DNA of 64,000 nucleotides from Melampsora larici-populina 98AG31 (GCF_000204055.1 NW_006768791.1:831633-895632), one strand, 5' to 3'. Counted from the first letter of the stretch, positions 1 to 11,510 are shown. Notes: a model not told the origin generated them from the sequence alone. A program made the numbers and translations.

Positions 1-570
1 CCACTACAATACGAATCTTAAATGAAGTTAAACTTTAATGTTCATACTCCCTCTAGATCTACATAGATCTGCAGGCCTTCAATCACGCTGTATAAACATA
101 AGTGCCATGACTTCTTGTATGTTCTCAGACAGTCGAGGAATTGCGATCAGGGGGGTAGTATATGACCCAGGCCACCGTAGATGGGAGTTCGCAGGCTCAG
201 GACAATGTCCCGAATCATGGGGAAGCGCTCTCTCATCTACAGCCCTAGGTGGTCCTATCTCCCCTTGCCTATCCTAGGCGGGGGGCCCCCCCCAAGAGAC
301 CAAAAGTATTCATAAGCAGATACTTGAAGTTTGAATAGGACAAACCTGGTACATGTAAACGCTACATCATAGATTACATTATACAAGTATTGAGCAATGA
401 ATAGGAAAACATAAATGAATTGATCACCAAATTCCCCCTCCCTCCTGAGACTCCAGCGAGTAAAAGAGTGGATAATATCAACTTTGTAGAGTACTTGTGC
501 TACAGCTATTGAGTATTTTGTTCTTTTACAGATTGGGTAAGTGCATTTTTAAGAGTTGCTGAACAGAAAT
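1..570. other. Intergenic, no gene seen
   Basis: I see no conserved coding segment, RNA gene or clear repeat here. A short GC-rich patch with runs of G and C lies near 240-295. The open frame at 38-277 has no recognisable domain. The 3' flank of the minus-strand gene ending near 571 presumably lies in this stretch. Confidence 0.4.
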
Positions 571-1555
571 TTAGTCACGGTGTCTTTTTTCGAGATCATC
601 TCGATACAAAACCGCGTTCGCATGTAGGCAAAGGCAAGGGCCAAATCCAAAACCAAGCTCTTTCATGGCCTGCACGCTGAGCTCGGGAGAGAAGAACATT
701 TCAAAGTTGATTATATCTAAATCAACGAGTAAATCTCGAGTTTTTTATTGTGTTTGTTGATTGAGCAATAGCTGAGGTAATCTTCAAAATCAGGAAGTGG
801 TATAGGGGCTGGGGAGTCAGTTTGTGAAGTGAATGTCGAGCGGATAGAAGACTTGCGTTTTGGTGGAGTCGGTTCTGATTAAAATAAGCATCAGATCATT
901 TTGTATGAGTAGCATTTGATAGAAGAGACAAACAAAACTCACTTAAGTCACTAGCAGGACCAGCCTCGGCTTGATTCTTGTTGTGGCCATCACCAGAAGA
1001 TACGTTTATTACAGCTTGAGGTTTGGGTAATGCTAAATTCAATGAGATTTGATTACAACTCAAGAGAAAATTAGTTCGATGAAAGATCATCAAACGAGGG
1101 AAAAGAACTAACCATAAACAACTTCAACGTCGGGATCATTTTCAGGTTGTAATCGACAATGAAATTCATGATGACCTACTTCTTGGGTAGGGTCTACATG
1201 AACTAATTCCGAATCTTGATACTGGCGTTGACCGCCAAATCTCACATCTTCCCAGTGGTGACCGGGCCTAATGACAGATGATAGGTAATCAGACATTTCA
1301 ATCAATGATTACAATCGATGAACACAAAAGAAGTACTTACTTGTTGGTATAACAGGGGCTGCCATCCCTGCCATGACCAGGGCTAAGCCCTTCAATTGGA
1401 GCACGCATTTCTCGTTTTTTGGCACTAAGAAATATAAAGTTAATTAGAAAAGAAGAAAATCAAAAAGAAAAGAAGAAAATTGGTACATACACCTCTTGTA
1501 AAGCCTTGGCTTCATCATTCCGTTGAACTTGACGTCTCGAAAGTCCTTTTGGCAT
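571..1555 (-). pseudogene. Spliced small gene with SAM-like C-terminus, frameshifted
   Basis: Five exons can be joined on the minus strand with consistent phases: 1555-1491, 1424-1341, 1267-1113, 1032-943 and 874 onward, each bounded by GT and AG. The start is the ATG at 1555 (MPKGLSRRQ...). As written the frame stops at 717 (183 aa). Past a run of six A (plus strand T at 741-746) another frame continues to a stop at 571-573. It reads like a small helical SAM-like fold (segments INFEMFF and KELGFGFGP). A run one base longer would join the two frames, so this is either a broken gene or an assembly error. The SAM-like call is from memory of fungal proteins and is weak. The function is unknown. 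The gene lies downstream of, and on the same strand as, a Myb/SANT gene. Confidence 0.5.
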
Positions 1556-1575
1556 GTTGGTGAAGAAGGTAAGGT

Positions 1576-1635
1576 AAGGTAGATTGAGGTTGAGGTTGAG
1601 GTTGAGGTCGGTGAAGGTGAAGGTGAAGGTGGTAA
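1576..1635. repeat. Hexanucleotide repeats upstream of a start codon
   Basis: Short tandem hexamers (about four GGTTGA units, then three GGTGAA units, plus-strand reading) lie 20-80 bases upstream of the minus-strand start at 1555. On the coding strand this is a pyrimidine-rich 5' leader. The rest of 1636-2069 shows no gene, only two copies of an AACTTGCTGAGATACAATT block near 1882 and 1941. Confidence 0.6.
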
Positions 1636-2069
1636 ACAAGGCGATTGACCAGTAGTCAATCAACCCACATCTCATATCTCAATTGTAGACTATGCTTGTA
1701 TTCAATCACAGCTGTATCAACAAAAACTCATGATGTTTGAAAACTCAATTCATTCGTTGAAAGGCAAATGGTCCAACTGGTCATGTTTCTCAAAATAGAA
1801 CAAGTTTTCATTTATCAAACTACACAAAAGCATTGACATTGATCTTGATTTGTAGATTACAAAGATTATAAAAAGATCAAAAACTTGCTGAGATACAATT
1901 CGTGTTTAAGAAAATAGTATAATAAAAACAAAAACATTGAAAACTTGCTGAGATACAATTTGTGTTTTCTAGATTCTGATGATAGGGATAAAAAAGGAAA
2001 AAGTTGAATGAGTCGATGGATCAAAAAAATGAAAAAGAGGATTGAGATAATATCTTACATGATGAGTCT

Positions 2070-3497
2070 TTAATCTCTGGCTTCGTCTAATTTTTGCTTC
2101 AACCATACCCAGCGCTCCTCTTCATCAAGGTTGATGAAGAAGGAAGCCGAGTCTTTGTCTCTTAACAGATCAGCAGCTTTCATTCGAATGCCTATGTCGG
2201 GAAACTCGTCACGTTTCTTTAAAGAGAAAAGCTCTATGGCTGGCTTGCAATTCGGGAACTTTTCGTTGGCCAATGCTGCAGCCTGCAGACGAGATTGGAC
2301 ACAATCTTCGACAGCTTCACGATGGGCGTCCAACCGAGCTTGGTTTTGTTCGTTTTTCTCGTCTGCATACTTCTTTTCAGCTTCAAGTCTTTTTTCTTGA
2401 TTGGAACTCATGATAATGATGGCTGAAGCCAAGTTGCTAGACGGTTTAGAATTGATTTTGACAACCTTCTTCTCTGAAGTATCCGCAGCTTTGAGTTTTG
2501 GTCCGCCGGAAGTGAAAGGGTTCTTGCGTTTGCTCAAATCGTCGACTTGAGTGAAGGTGGATGGTTGGGTCGGTTGTACATCATCTTGAGTGAGGGTGGA
2601 TGGTTGGGTCGGTTGTACATCATCTTGAGTGAAGGTGGATGGTTGGGTCGGTTGGATGTTGAAATCATCAAGTATTTCACCAATTTGAAATCCAGAAGAG
2701 ATATTTGCTTCGGTGAGACTATCAGTGTGATCCTCAAGTAAAGCAGGAGCAACTACAACAAGATGAGAATCAGTTTGATTTTCGAAAATAGTCATGAATG
2801 ATGAAAGTTTACGTACTTTCTTTGTTGTTGTTGTTGTTGTTGCGAGTTTCAAGAACAACAAGGTCTTCTGAACATGGGGTTGATAAGTGCCGTTGCTCAG
2901 TTGTATTAGTCCCCGTACAACGAGATCCAGTGGCTGGCATATGCCCAATGAGTTCGTCGAGAGCATCATAGAGTGGAAACGTTTTGTTTTCGTAAGCACA
3001 GGCATTCCTATGACCCTAAAAACAACAGATTGTCAACATCAGTACAATCAAATAAACATGATCAGAAATCACCGTACTGTATGCCACTCTTTCCAGAAGG
3101 CTGCGTCCGCTACAATCTTTTGATCCTTTTTGTTCCAACCAGCACCCGAAGCTTTCCTAATATCACGAACAGCCTTATATTGGCTGGTGATCTAGATTGG
3201 TGAGCAAGTCCAAAGGTCAGCGAAAGATGAACTACAGTTTTAGAAAGTGTAGAATCAGAAACTTATCACGGTCCAATGGTTCTTCAATTGAGACAGGGTG
3301 AAACCAGGTGGAAATTGTAGTTTCAAACGATCAATGGCTGCATTCCAAGCTAATGGTTTGAAACCGTTGTCAGCTTGGTGACCGAGATGGACCTGCTCTT
3401 GAAGGGAGTCAATCAGAGCCAGACTACGGGTGGTAGTCCATTGAGCAGTTGATTTGGGTTCGTCGGTGGCCTTGTCGGTGGCCTTGTTTCGACCCAT
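2070..3497 (-). CDS. Myb/SANT-like DNA-binding domain protein
   Basis: Four exons (3497-3270, 3191-3078, 3015-2817, 2752-2070) splice in phase to a 407-aa protein. The start is the ATG at 3497 (MGRNKATDK). Residues about 20-130 form a Myb/SANT-like domain of the Harbinger-derived type: a Trp near the start of the first helix (AQWTTTRSLALIDSL), then LKNHWT, SQYKAVRDIRKASGAGW and FWKEWH, ending in KTFPLYDALDELIG. The middle holds three copies of a 13-residue QPTQPSTFTQDDV repeat. The C-terminal third is a charged alpha-helical segment rich in Glu/Lys/Ala, probably coiled coil. Such proteins occur as the DNA-binding partner of PIF/Harbinger transposases and as expanded rust gene families. The end of a TIR element lies just upstream, so a transposon-linked origin is possible. 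No DDE nuclease partner is visible. Confidence 0.8.
2546..2656. repeat. 39-bp tandem repeat, nearly three copies, in-frame
   Basis: Three tandem units start near 2546, 2585 and 2624; each encodes the 13 residues QPTQPSTFTQDDV with only one or two substitutions. Because the unit length is divisible by three, copy-number change keeps the host gene open. Confidence 0.9.
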
Positions 3498-3585
3498 AGT
3501 ACAGTAAAGATGATGGATGTAGTGAGTAGTGTGTGTTTGAGATGATGAGTTGAACAGGGTGGGTGTGTTGTTCAAAGATGATGTT

Positions 3586-3770
3586 GATGTGATTTGAAGT
3601 TAGGAGGGAGGGTACACAAGATCTGACTTGTACAATATGAGCAAAAAGAAATGAAATCGGACTTGTAGAAAAAAAAATCGAGTTCTTTTTAATAACGACG
3701 TTGATGTGAGTTGAAGTGTGGACAGGGGGGTATAGAAACGGGGACTTGTCCGATTTGAGAAAAAAGAAAC
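3586..3770. repeat. Degenerate tandem duplication of about 85 bp
   Basis: Two diverged copies share the order GTTGATGTGA-TTGAAGT, a G-rich stretch, GACTTGT, and a GAGCAAAAAGAAA-like A-rich end. They lie upstream of the Myb/SANT start at 3497, between that gene and the TIR end. No gene is seen here. Confidence 0.5.
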
Positions 3771-3779
3771 GAAGTTGAG

Positions 3780-3984
3780 ATTTTGAGGGTCAATAAGCTA
3801 CTTATTGAGAAATAAGGAGCTCTTTCGCTCTTTATTTTAAGGAGCAGAATAAGCTACTTATGGGACCCATAAGTAGCTTTGGAAAGTTCGAGGATTTCCT
3901 TGCCAAACGGGGTTTTTGAAAGTCGACTTATGGAAGTCGAATTTCGACATAAGTAGCTCAATTTAAGCTCTACCAAACGGGCCC
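3780..3984. mobile_element. One end of a TIR element (PIF/Harbinger-like)
   Basis: The terminus (minus reading) starts GGGCCCGTTTGGTAGAGCTT and is followed outward by TTA, a possible target duplication. Inside are repeated AAGTAGCTTAT / ATAAGCTACTT palindromic blocks typical of subterminal repeats. GGGCCCGTTTGGTA-type ends with TTA targets fit the PIF/Harbinger superfamily. I could not find the matching left end in the window, so the element is either truncated or extends beyond position 1. The Myb/SANT gene next to it could be its cargo. Confidence 0.45.
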
Positions 3985-4013
3985 TTAAACTCAGAGAATG
4001 GATACATACTATA

Positions 4014-4093
4014 CTAACCAATTGTGAAAGGAATGTTGATGGAATTCGGTACTAAGCCAATTGTGGAAGGAATGTTGGTGGAATCTGGTGAGA
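4014..4093. repeat. Tandem duplication of about 42 bp
   Basis: Two adjacent copies of a block reading ACTAA(G)CCAATTGTG-AAGGAATGTTG-TGGAAT. No coding potential. Confidence 0.6.
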
Positions 4094-4129
4094 TCAAACA
4101 TCAGGTTGGATCTGGGTTGATCTAACCCT

Positions 4130-6230
4130 TCAGGCTACATGTATTAGCCGCATACTGGGCCCCAGGGTTCCCCTTGGGGTCCAATCATAGGGGCAGTGGC
4201 GGGGTGTACCACAATAGAAACCAGGCCCCGCCGCAGTTTTCACCCCAGTTGGTGAAAACTGGACTGAGACCGTGGCGGGACCCCCGCGCCACCCCCGCAC
4301 TGGCGCAGTCTGCGGCGGCGGGGTCTGGGTGTTGCCCAAGGCCTGAGTAGTTTCTGACCAAATACACCCCAAAATCATTTTTCTTTGGAACATCTTCAAA
4401 ACTCATGGTAAGAATATGAAAAAAAATGTATAATGATAGGACATCACAGGCAGATTCAACCATAATTTTTTCAAATTTTTCTAACCTCTCATGCATTGCT
4501 GAGAATTTGCTACATCTTGACGTTTTTAAACTCCATGGTATATTATTGATTTGGTGTAGTGTCCCAACAGTTGAACGGTTTCAAATTCCAGTGTCTGGAA
4601 TCCTTGGTTGTCATCAAGCAGCTTGTCCAATATTTCATTATGATGAAGAGAGGGTTGGGGAGCAATTGCTCACTTACCCTAAGGCTGCGACGGTAGGTGA
4701 GAGTCCATTACATAACGTAAGGGGGCAGGCTAATTGAGCGGGACAACCCATTGATCTCGGACCCGGGGCCAAAGGGAGAGAAGAATTATTCTGAAACGGA
4801 AGAAGAGAAAAAGTTTCCATTCCTTCTTCCTATCAGCTTCTTCTCTTTTGCATGTCCTTCATCTGCTCCTTTAGCCTCCTCTAGTCCTTTTTCTCTCTCT
4901 TCAGATTTGTAGAAAATTTTTCGAACAATCTCTCTTTCTTCTCCATCATATTCCCCAAAAATTTTTAATTCAGGGCATATTCTCTCACGGTTTTTCTAAT
5001 TTCATCAATGGAGTCATCTCAGAAAGATAAACTTATCTCGTCCAAGAATAGATTGCATCAAATGTTTCAATACGTGTACTGACTCCCAACAAAGTGCAGA
5101 GAAAGTTAACCAAAACAAAAACAATAGCACAAAGTTGAACAAAGGCAAGCACATGAGCTACGCAGGAAATTGTGGGGTTTGATTGACCAACAAAGCTGTA
5201 AAAGGGATGCAACACTTGCGTGATTGGAAAGTTGATGTTGTAAAGCTCTTGAAGAGGCAGTATCAGCCCGGCCCAAGTATGCATACCTTTCTGAAAAGCT
5301 CTCTGACAACCAAAAGCTCTTGATGAGGCAATATCAGCTTGGGCCAATTCAGAAGTTTTCCCAAGAAGCTTTTGTAAAAATCTCTCAATGAGGTTCAAAA
5401 TAGCAATAGGTGACTTCCAAAAACACACCCAAAAACAATCAAAAAATAAGACAACCTGAAAACCAAACAAGGAATTGACCAACAGAGGGCCCGGCTCATC
5501 CAAGTGGTCCATCCTTTTAGTTTTTCAATGATAAACAGTTTTGTTATGTATTGCACAATACATCAAGGTCACGCTGTTAACTTGATGATCTCATCAAAAG
5601 TTGTGTCAAGGTAGTTGTGGCAGTCTGTGTCAGACTCATAGTGGGCAAGAGACATCACCACCTTGGACAGCAAATGTTTGTTGTGTTGCACTCATTGACT
5701 TTGACCACTAGATTCTTGCATCCAGCTCATGTTACAATCCTCTATCACCGATCACACAAGGAAATGTCGCAAGTTGTGACACAGTTGGGTAACCAGAGAT
5801 GCATCCACTAGTTGTACTCCTCTTCCTCATGCTTCAATAACTATTATAACTGGATACCTCACTCTTGCTTGGCCCTCATGCCCCAGCACCCAGAGCCGTG
5901 GCCTAACAGCTCAACACATCCATTTCATCTTGTCAGATTCTGACTATTTATCCACTTCTTTATTCTTTTATTCTATGAAAAAATAAGGCACCTAGAGGAA
6001 TTAATTCAATTTCCACACTGTGTGTAAATCATTTCCAGCAAAAATAATAAGGATCACAATCCTATTGTTCCTGGAGGGAAAGTAGACAAGAAACATTGAA
6101 GAGGAAAAAGGAACACTGGCTTTCAACATACAAAAAACACAAGTGATATACCATACACAAATTCTTTGCAATATATTCAGAATTTCACTAAAAGGACCTT
6201 TGCCATCAAAAACATGGAATGAGTCAAAAA
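4130..6230. other. Intergenic; GC-rich patch, no gene supported
   Basis: A GC-rich stretch (about 4150-4345) full of CCCC/GGGG and GGCGGCGG runs contrasts with the AT-rich surroundings and may be a repeat fragment. The rest holds open frames (for example 5033-5512, minus) without recognisable domains. In that frame a short block (AAAGCTCTTGA-GAGGCA-TATCAG) occurs twice, near 5244 and 5310, pointing to local duplication rather than a gene. Confidence 0.4.
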
Positions 6231-6236
6231 ATTCTA

Positions 6237-9200
6237 CTAGATGGTGAACTTGAAATTAGGATGTCTATCACCAATAGGTGCATTTGTTTTGCCGTCTTTT
6301 ACTAATTGATCATACTTCATTAAATTTGAATCTCTTTTATGATTAGATCTAGCTTTATTCTCCTTCCTGCAATACATTGAATTCAAAAAGAACATTGTCC
6401 AAGCAAATACCAAGAAAGCCAAGGCAATAGAATGTCCTTTTTTATATCTTGGGGCTTGTTCACGTGTATAGATGAATGTGGCTACAAATCCTCCACAGTT
6501 GGATATCTGATTGAGGATTGATGAAAATTTTGTGTGGAAAGTTAAGTTTGAAAGGAAATATTTGAGAAAGGTTAGAATTCACGTTATGCGTTGTCAGGAG
6601 CTAGGGGAGAAAGTAAGCTGGAGGGTGAAATCTATCTGACCATCAAGTGTAATGCCGTGACTGTACCCCTTTTAGTCAGCCCTGCTACGTTATTGGGAAG
6701 GATACACAGAATGGAAGGTGTGGCAGGATATATACCCGCAGCTATTAAAAAGACCCCCGCATATCGCGCATCATTGGAATCTGCGGTAATACAGAGGATA
6801 TCTACAGGATCGTTATCAAATAAACAGACACAAAAATAAAACATGATCTTCATAATTTAGCAAAGACAAACAAGGTTGGAGGGAGTAAAAACTACTTACA
6901 ACCTACCATGGCAATCGGGGTCAGCAATAAGATGATAGGACCCCTCAATTGTAACCGATCACCAATGAAGGCCATAATCAATACCAGCACAGATGCGGGT
7001 AGGTACGGGAAAGAAGAATGGAGTTGCGCATCTAGGCCTGAATGACCCATTCCCAGTACAACTGTTGTACAATTGATCACGGGGTTTGGTAAAGGTTCAC
7101 GTAGAAAAATAACGACAGGACAAATGAATACAGATGAGCATGGAGGAGATAAATATAAACTCTATGCAAAGACTGACTGGTAGGTCTGGTCATGTCAGGG
7201 GATTGAAAGATCGATCAACAGACAAAATCCCACGCGCGTGTATGTGGGTTAAAAAGGTGAAAAGCCCCATTTGTCAGAGGAAGCGCAAGAAAGTTTGAAT
7301 CTTTCATTCATTATAAGGGATCACTTCATTGGAACACGACTCACAAGAACAAGGCAAAGGAGTATATGCATACCGATAAGCCCATGTAGCCAAATCCCGT
7401 CATCCACACTTGAGGCTCCTTAAACCCTCGAATCACTTCACGCATTTCAAACTCCTCGTGAATCAAGTGATGATTGGTGATCTCGTTTAGCTTATCCTCC
7501 CCCGATTTGACCTTCTCCTCGGAGGCTGTCAAGAGCCCTGGGCTGTCTAATTGACCATCCGAGTCAGGTTGATGTGCAATGTTCTTCTCATCAGAGCTAT
7601 CTGTTGACGTTTTCCAATGGTAAGCCAATCTTTGAACTGAAATTCCAGGAAAATTCAAAATCAGCTCAAGAATGCTTCGAAAGACAGTGTATACAGATCA
7701 CAGCGTACCTGCGAAGTGACGTTCTTCCGGAGTAAGGAAGGAAGCAGTGGCTAGATTCTTGGGCATATAACACACCCCAAAGATGGCGACCAAAACGGTG
7801 CCAATGCCTTCCCAAACGAACATCCACCTATTTTTGTGCGGTAAAGTGAATGATGGCGTGACAAAACCCGTGGTCAGCTCACAAGTTTGGTGATCATGAA
7901 GCTCGTAAGTCTACGTAAGATGGCATTATCTTCTAGACTTGACTAAGACTATTGAAGAACGCAAGAACTCACTGCCATCCTGTCAAGATGAACAGAAATG
8001 CAAAAATAAACAAAGAGTTTCATGAATTGTCCTTCATATGGCACGACTGCAGAGCGTCTTGCAAAAAATCTAAGAGGAACGACACCTTTCAGCCCGCCAA
8101 CGCCTTCCATATGTTCGATTCCATATGCCAAAAGACCTCCAAAGGCCCCACTAAGCGGGGCAAATACATAGAAGACTCCTACTCGGAGCTGAAGTTCGTT
8201 GCGTTGATACATAGTTGAGAGATACATCATCTGCGGAATCAAGAAAATATGTGAGAAGGATGGCGGATCTCGGAAGGATTATCCAAAGTCGAAGGAGTTT
8301 AATTTCATACCATTCCCTGTTTGTTGTGCAGACGTGAGAGCATAAGTCAGTAAATGAAAGCAGAGAAATCTACACATCTTATAGAAATCGATATCTGTTC
8401 AACTAGCTCATTATGAATATATGGGTGGCTTACGGGTAAGAGACCACCTTCGAACAAGCCTTTATCATCAATAGCACAACAAAAAATCACAATCAAAATT
8501 GGAATTGAGTGTGTGCACCTTTCATGATCAGGTGATTGAGAGAGCGCTTTACCCAAGAAAAACCGACAAGCAAGGAGTGATGAATAATTTTTCATGAATC
8601 CCATTAGGATAGTGACAGCGCCTAGAGATTACCCAAACAGAAACCTCAGCGGTGATCAAATCTGTTGTAAGACCACCTCTCATAACTTCTGTGATCAAGA
8701 AATTACGCACCCCAACTCGCAACTAAAAATGGAAGCCATAGCTATCGAATATATATATATATATAGACTCGCGGCTCAGTTACCAATTTGTAATAAGATA
8801 TGTTGTAAGCTGACCTTTGCGCCCACTTGCTTGAGTAGATAGTTAGAAGGCAGTTCGGCAAATATATATGACGCGTAGCTTTCGATTCATCGAATAAAAA
8901 CACCATCAAATTAAGAAACAAGAAGTGTCAGAGGAGTACTGAAGTCTATGATCTCAAAAATGTATGTTCAGGAGGTTCTGTGACTAAATTACTAACAAGA
9001 TAGCTAGTCCGATGTTATATTGTAAGCCTACCAGGCCTAAGGTGTCATCCATTCCACCGACCTGTGAGATCTTTTGTGAGTGAAGTGTACTCAAAGTTAC
9101 CGCTGGACAGACTGACCTTGGCATTGCCAACATTTGTTCGATCAACTATTGCGATCGTGGAATAATTGCCAATACATATTATGCAGTTTGAGAAAGTCAA

Positions 9201-9545
9201 ATGATCAGCTTGGGATCCAAAATTGCTTTGTGGGCATCACAGAGATAGCCCAAACCCTCGGGACTTACGAAAGCAAGCCAGCCATAATAGTGAAAGAACT
9301 ATGAGATAATAATAGTTGAGTATTATTTGTTTTGCAGATGACACAGGTAAGGGGAGATGATAACTGATGTACCTGGAAGGGCATGTAAGTCGATTTTCTT
9401 GACTATAGACCTACGAGTAGACTCATGTAACGGATGTTCCTGCAAAGAACGAGAAGAGAAAAGTTCAGTCAGCTGCAATTTGAGATGGTAAGGATCAAAC
9501 ATCAATGATATGGCCAACCGGGTCGAAGAGCGAGAGGGTTTTCAT
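6237..9545 (-). CDS. MFS transporter, allantoate/nicotinate permease type
   Basis: Eighteen exons splice to one open frame of 531 aa. Exons in gene order: 9545-9501, 9439-9373, 9298-9269, 9145-9117, 9061-8997, 8878-8815, 8741-8711, 8621-8553, 8459-8434, 8316-8311, 8230-8086, 7979-7973, 7827-7709, 7636-7345, 7185-7178, 7061-6900, 6801-6641, 6506-6237. All 17 junctions are GT-AG and in phase. The summed coding length is 1596 nt. The product has the landmarks of the Dal5/Tna1-like anion:cation symporter family: KKIDLHALP before the first membrane segment, FLDRTNVGNAK, a QYNIGLAIFYASYIFAELPSN segment, the FLGLFEGGLLPGM motif, FGGLLAYGIEHMEGVGGLKGWQW, and a C-terminal cytoplasmic tail. A 12-helix plasma-membrane importer of a small organic anion (allantoate, nicotinate, or similar) is expected; the substrate cannot be told. 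Exons 10, 12 and 15 are only 6, 7 and 8 nt. The first exon (donor GTTTGA) is the least certain part. Confidence 0.88.
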
Positions 9546-9869
9546 TTTTGACAAAAATTTCTTGTGTCCGTTGATCGACCGGCTTGAAGCTCAACGAGAA
9601 GTTTCAAGATCCTGAGGATGGGATGAAGAAAATGCTCAAGCTTCCATGTCTCTTTCCCTCTATAGAAAATGGAAAGTTGTCGAAGGTATTTGTGTTCAGT
9701 CTCTCAATGATTCTGCATGGGAACTGAAGTTCTTCACACAGCTTCACACCAACCATAGCCAGGACTGAAAGTTTGGCATCTTTCACACCAAACTTAGCCG
9801 GGACTACGTATAACTAAGCGTATAACGTACTTATCAAAGTCCCACACTGGGGCACGTCGCAGAGAAATC
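9546..9869. other. Upstream region of the transporter gene
   Basis: No gene is seen. Two near-copies of a CTTCACACCAAAC-TAGCC-GGACT block occur near 9742 and 9781. The transporter promoter should lie here; I see no strong TATA motif near the start. Confidence 0.3.
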
Positions 9870-9878
9870 TTGAAATAC

Positions 9879-10531
9879 CTAACTTAACAAAGTCCCTCGA
9901 TGCCTCGACAGCTGTCATTCAACGAGTTGAATCCGCATGTCTCGGCATGAGGGACTTACCCCCAAGGTCATGTTTTTGGCCTGAAGGCTTAGGCTCTTTT
10001 TGGTGGGGACAATCTTCTTTTCCTCCTTTTGGCGAGCACACCGAGGATTTTCTGCCAACCGCTCAGCCACGTATGCGCTCGCTCTGCCTACACATCTTAC
10101 AACTGAAAGCATCCCTGAACGTTGGTTCCTCGCTGAGCTACATCAAATTGCATTTGTGTAATTTTGACATGTAGCTCGACTAAGGTCGAGGACTTCTTTG
10201 GTTCTATAGTGAGCAGTCCCCCGACATAGTCGAGCTACATGTGGAAATTACGAAAATTCAAATGTATGTAGCTCAGCGAAGAACGAGGGGAATTTGATGA
10301 GTCCACCGGTACAATATGGAGCAAGACTCGGCGCACATCTGTGTGCACGGTTGGCAGAAAATCTTCGGTGTGCTCACGGAAAAGAGGAAAACAAGATGCC
10401 CTCCACCAAGAAGGGCCTAAGCCTTCAGGCCAAAAAGCAGACATTAGGGGTAAGTCCCTCATGCTGAGACATGCGGATTCAACTAGTTTGAATGACAGCT
10501 GTCGAGGCATCAAGGGACTTTGTTAAGTTAG
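9879..10531. mobile_element. Mutator-like foldback element (MULE-MITE), 653 bp
   Basis: The two halves are long imperfect inverted repeats of nearly 300 bp, starting CTAACTTAACAAAGTCCCT at 9879 and ending with its complement at 10531. A perfect 9-bp direct repeat TTGAAATAC flanks it (9870-9878 and 10532-10540). Long TIRs with a 9-bp target duplication are the hallmark of Mutator-like elements. There is no transposase, so it is non-autonomous. Confidence 0.85.
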
Positions 10532-10540
10532 TTGAAATAC

Positions 10541-10905
10541 TTACTTTACACAGACGTCGCAAAACAGCTTGAACCTGCTTGAACCTTTCCTAATATAGGA
10601 TCATTTGTCTTGTCCAAAATGAGAGGGAAGGTCAGACGATACTTTTGATTTTGGTGATATTTGGCTTTTTGCACGCCGTCCAAATTTGCACTCTCCTGGT
10701 CAAGATTTGGACGGTGTGTGACCCATACAGGCTGTTTCCACGGTCCGGTGGCTCCAATTTTTTCCACACAACCTAGGGCTATGACCCTGGCCCGGCGCGA
10801 CGTGGCCGCCCCCGGGGGACCGCCCGGCTGCAACTTCAAGCAGACTATTGTGGGCCTGTATTGAAAGGATAGGACCAAAAATGTCAGGGCCAGCACCCTG
10901 AGAAC
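10541..10905. other. No gene seen; GC-rich patch
   Basis: Open frames on both strands here lack known domains. A GC-rich core (about 10790-10840) contains CCCCCGGGGG-like runs. Confidence 0.3.
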
Positions 10906-11200
10906 AAACTTAACTAAGTCCCATTGTGCCAGGGTTTATACATGGCAAGGAATGACCGAGGCACAAGGGACTTATTCCTTACCCCAAACATTTGGCGTGG
11001 TAGGTTGAGAATTCTAGTAGGGGCAATTTGGGATCTCCTTTTACCCCAAATTCCCATAATTGACTGTGCAGAAAAAAATGGATACTCTGAAGCGCCTGCT
11101 TCTTCCACATCTTTCACCCTATTCAAAAAAATTCTCACTTGTGTTGTTCTTTTTTTCCTCAACACTGAAAAGAAGGTCATCCCAAAATTTGGAAATATGA
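10906..11200 (+). repeat. Dispersed repeat, copy 1 (ACTTAACTAAGTCCC end)
   Basis: A segment beginning ACTTAACTAAGTCCCATTG is repeated, inverted and interrupted, at 32466-33518. The first about 135 bp and the next about 150 bp are collinear in both copies. The end resembles the MULE-type foldback terminus at 9879 (CTTAACAAAGTCCC), so it may be a related TIR family. No second terminus was found for this copy. Confidence 0.6.
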
Positions 11201-11500
11201 ATGCTACAGGTGTCCAAAGGCACGACGAGTCCTGTAAAATTCCATAAAAAGTCTTGGGGATAACGACCCGAAGATCGGTCCCTCGGGCTGGTGCTCGGGG
11301 CAAGAAATCTTAATATACTTGCCCCAATGTAAGTGATGAGAGAAAACGGAAAGTTTCTCATTGCACCACATCAATCCCCAAACTTTTCCTCACCACAATA
11401 AGGAAATCACCAGTTTTCCTTATTCAAGCTAATTTTTCTTCTCAATATCAAGTAGACTAGATAGTAACCAAAACCTTTACAAGAAGACAACATCACAAAC

Positions 11501-11510
11501 TTATATAATA
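11501..11510 (+). promoter_or_regulatory. TATA-like box upstream of DIRS-like element
   Basis: TTATATAATA lies about 140 bases before the ATG at 11640 in an AT-rich leader. It is the only strong TATA-like motif between 11340 and 11640. Assignment is by position only. Confidence 0.3.

Noticed and set aside
2546..2656. CRISPR-like regularly spaced repeat
   Set aside because: Units are directly tandem without spacers and encode an in-frame peptide in a eukaryotic gene.
5033..5512. 159-codon open frame, hydrophobic, minus strand
   Set aside because: No recognisable domain; contains locally duplicated blocks; no promoter or splice context; likely chance.
10546..10896. 116-codon frame near the GC-rich patch
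   Set aside because: Low-information sequence with overlapping frames on both strands and no family resemblance.
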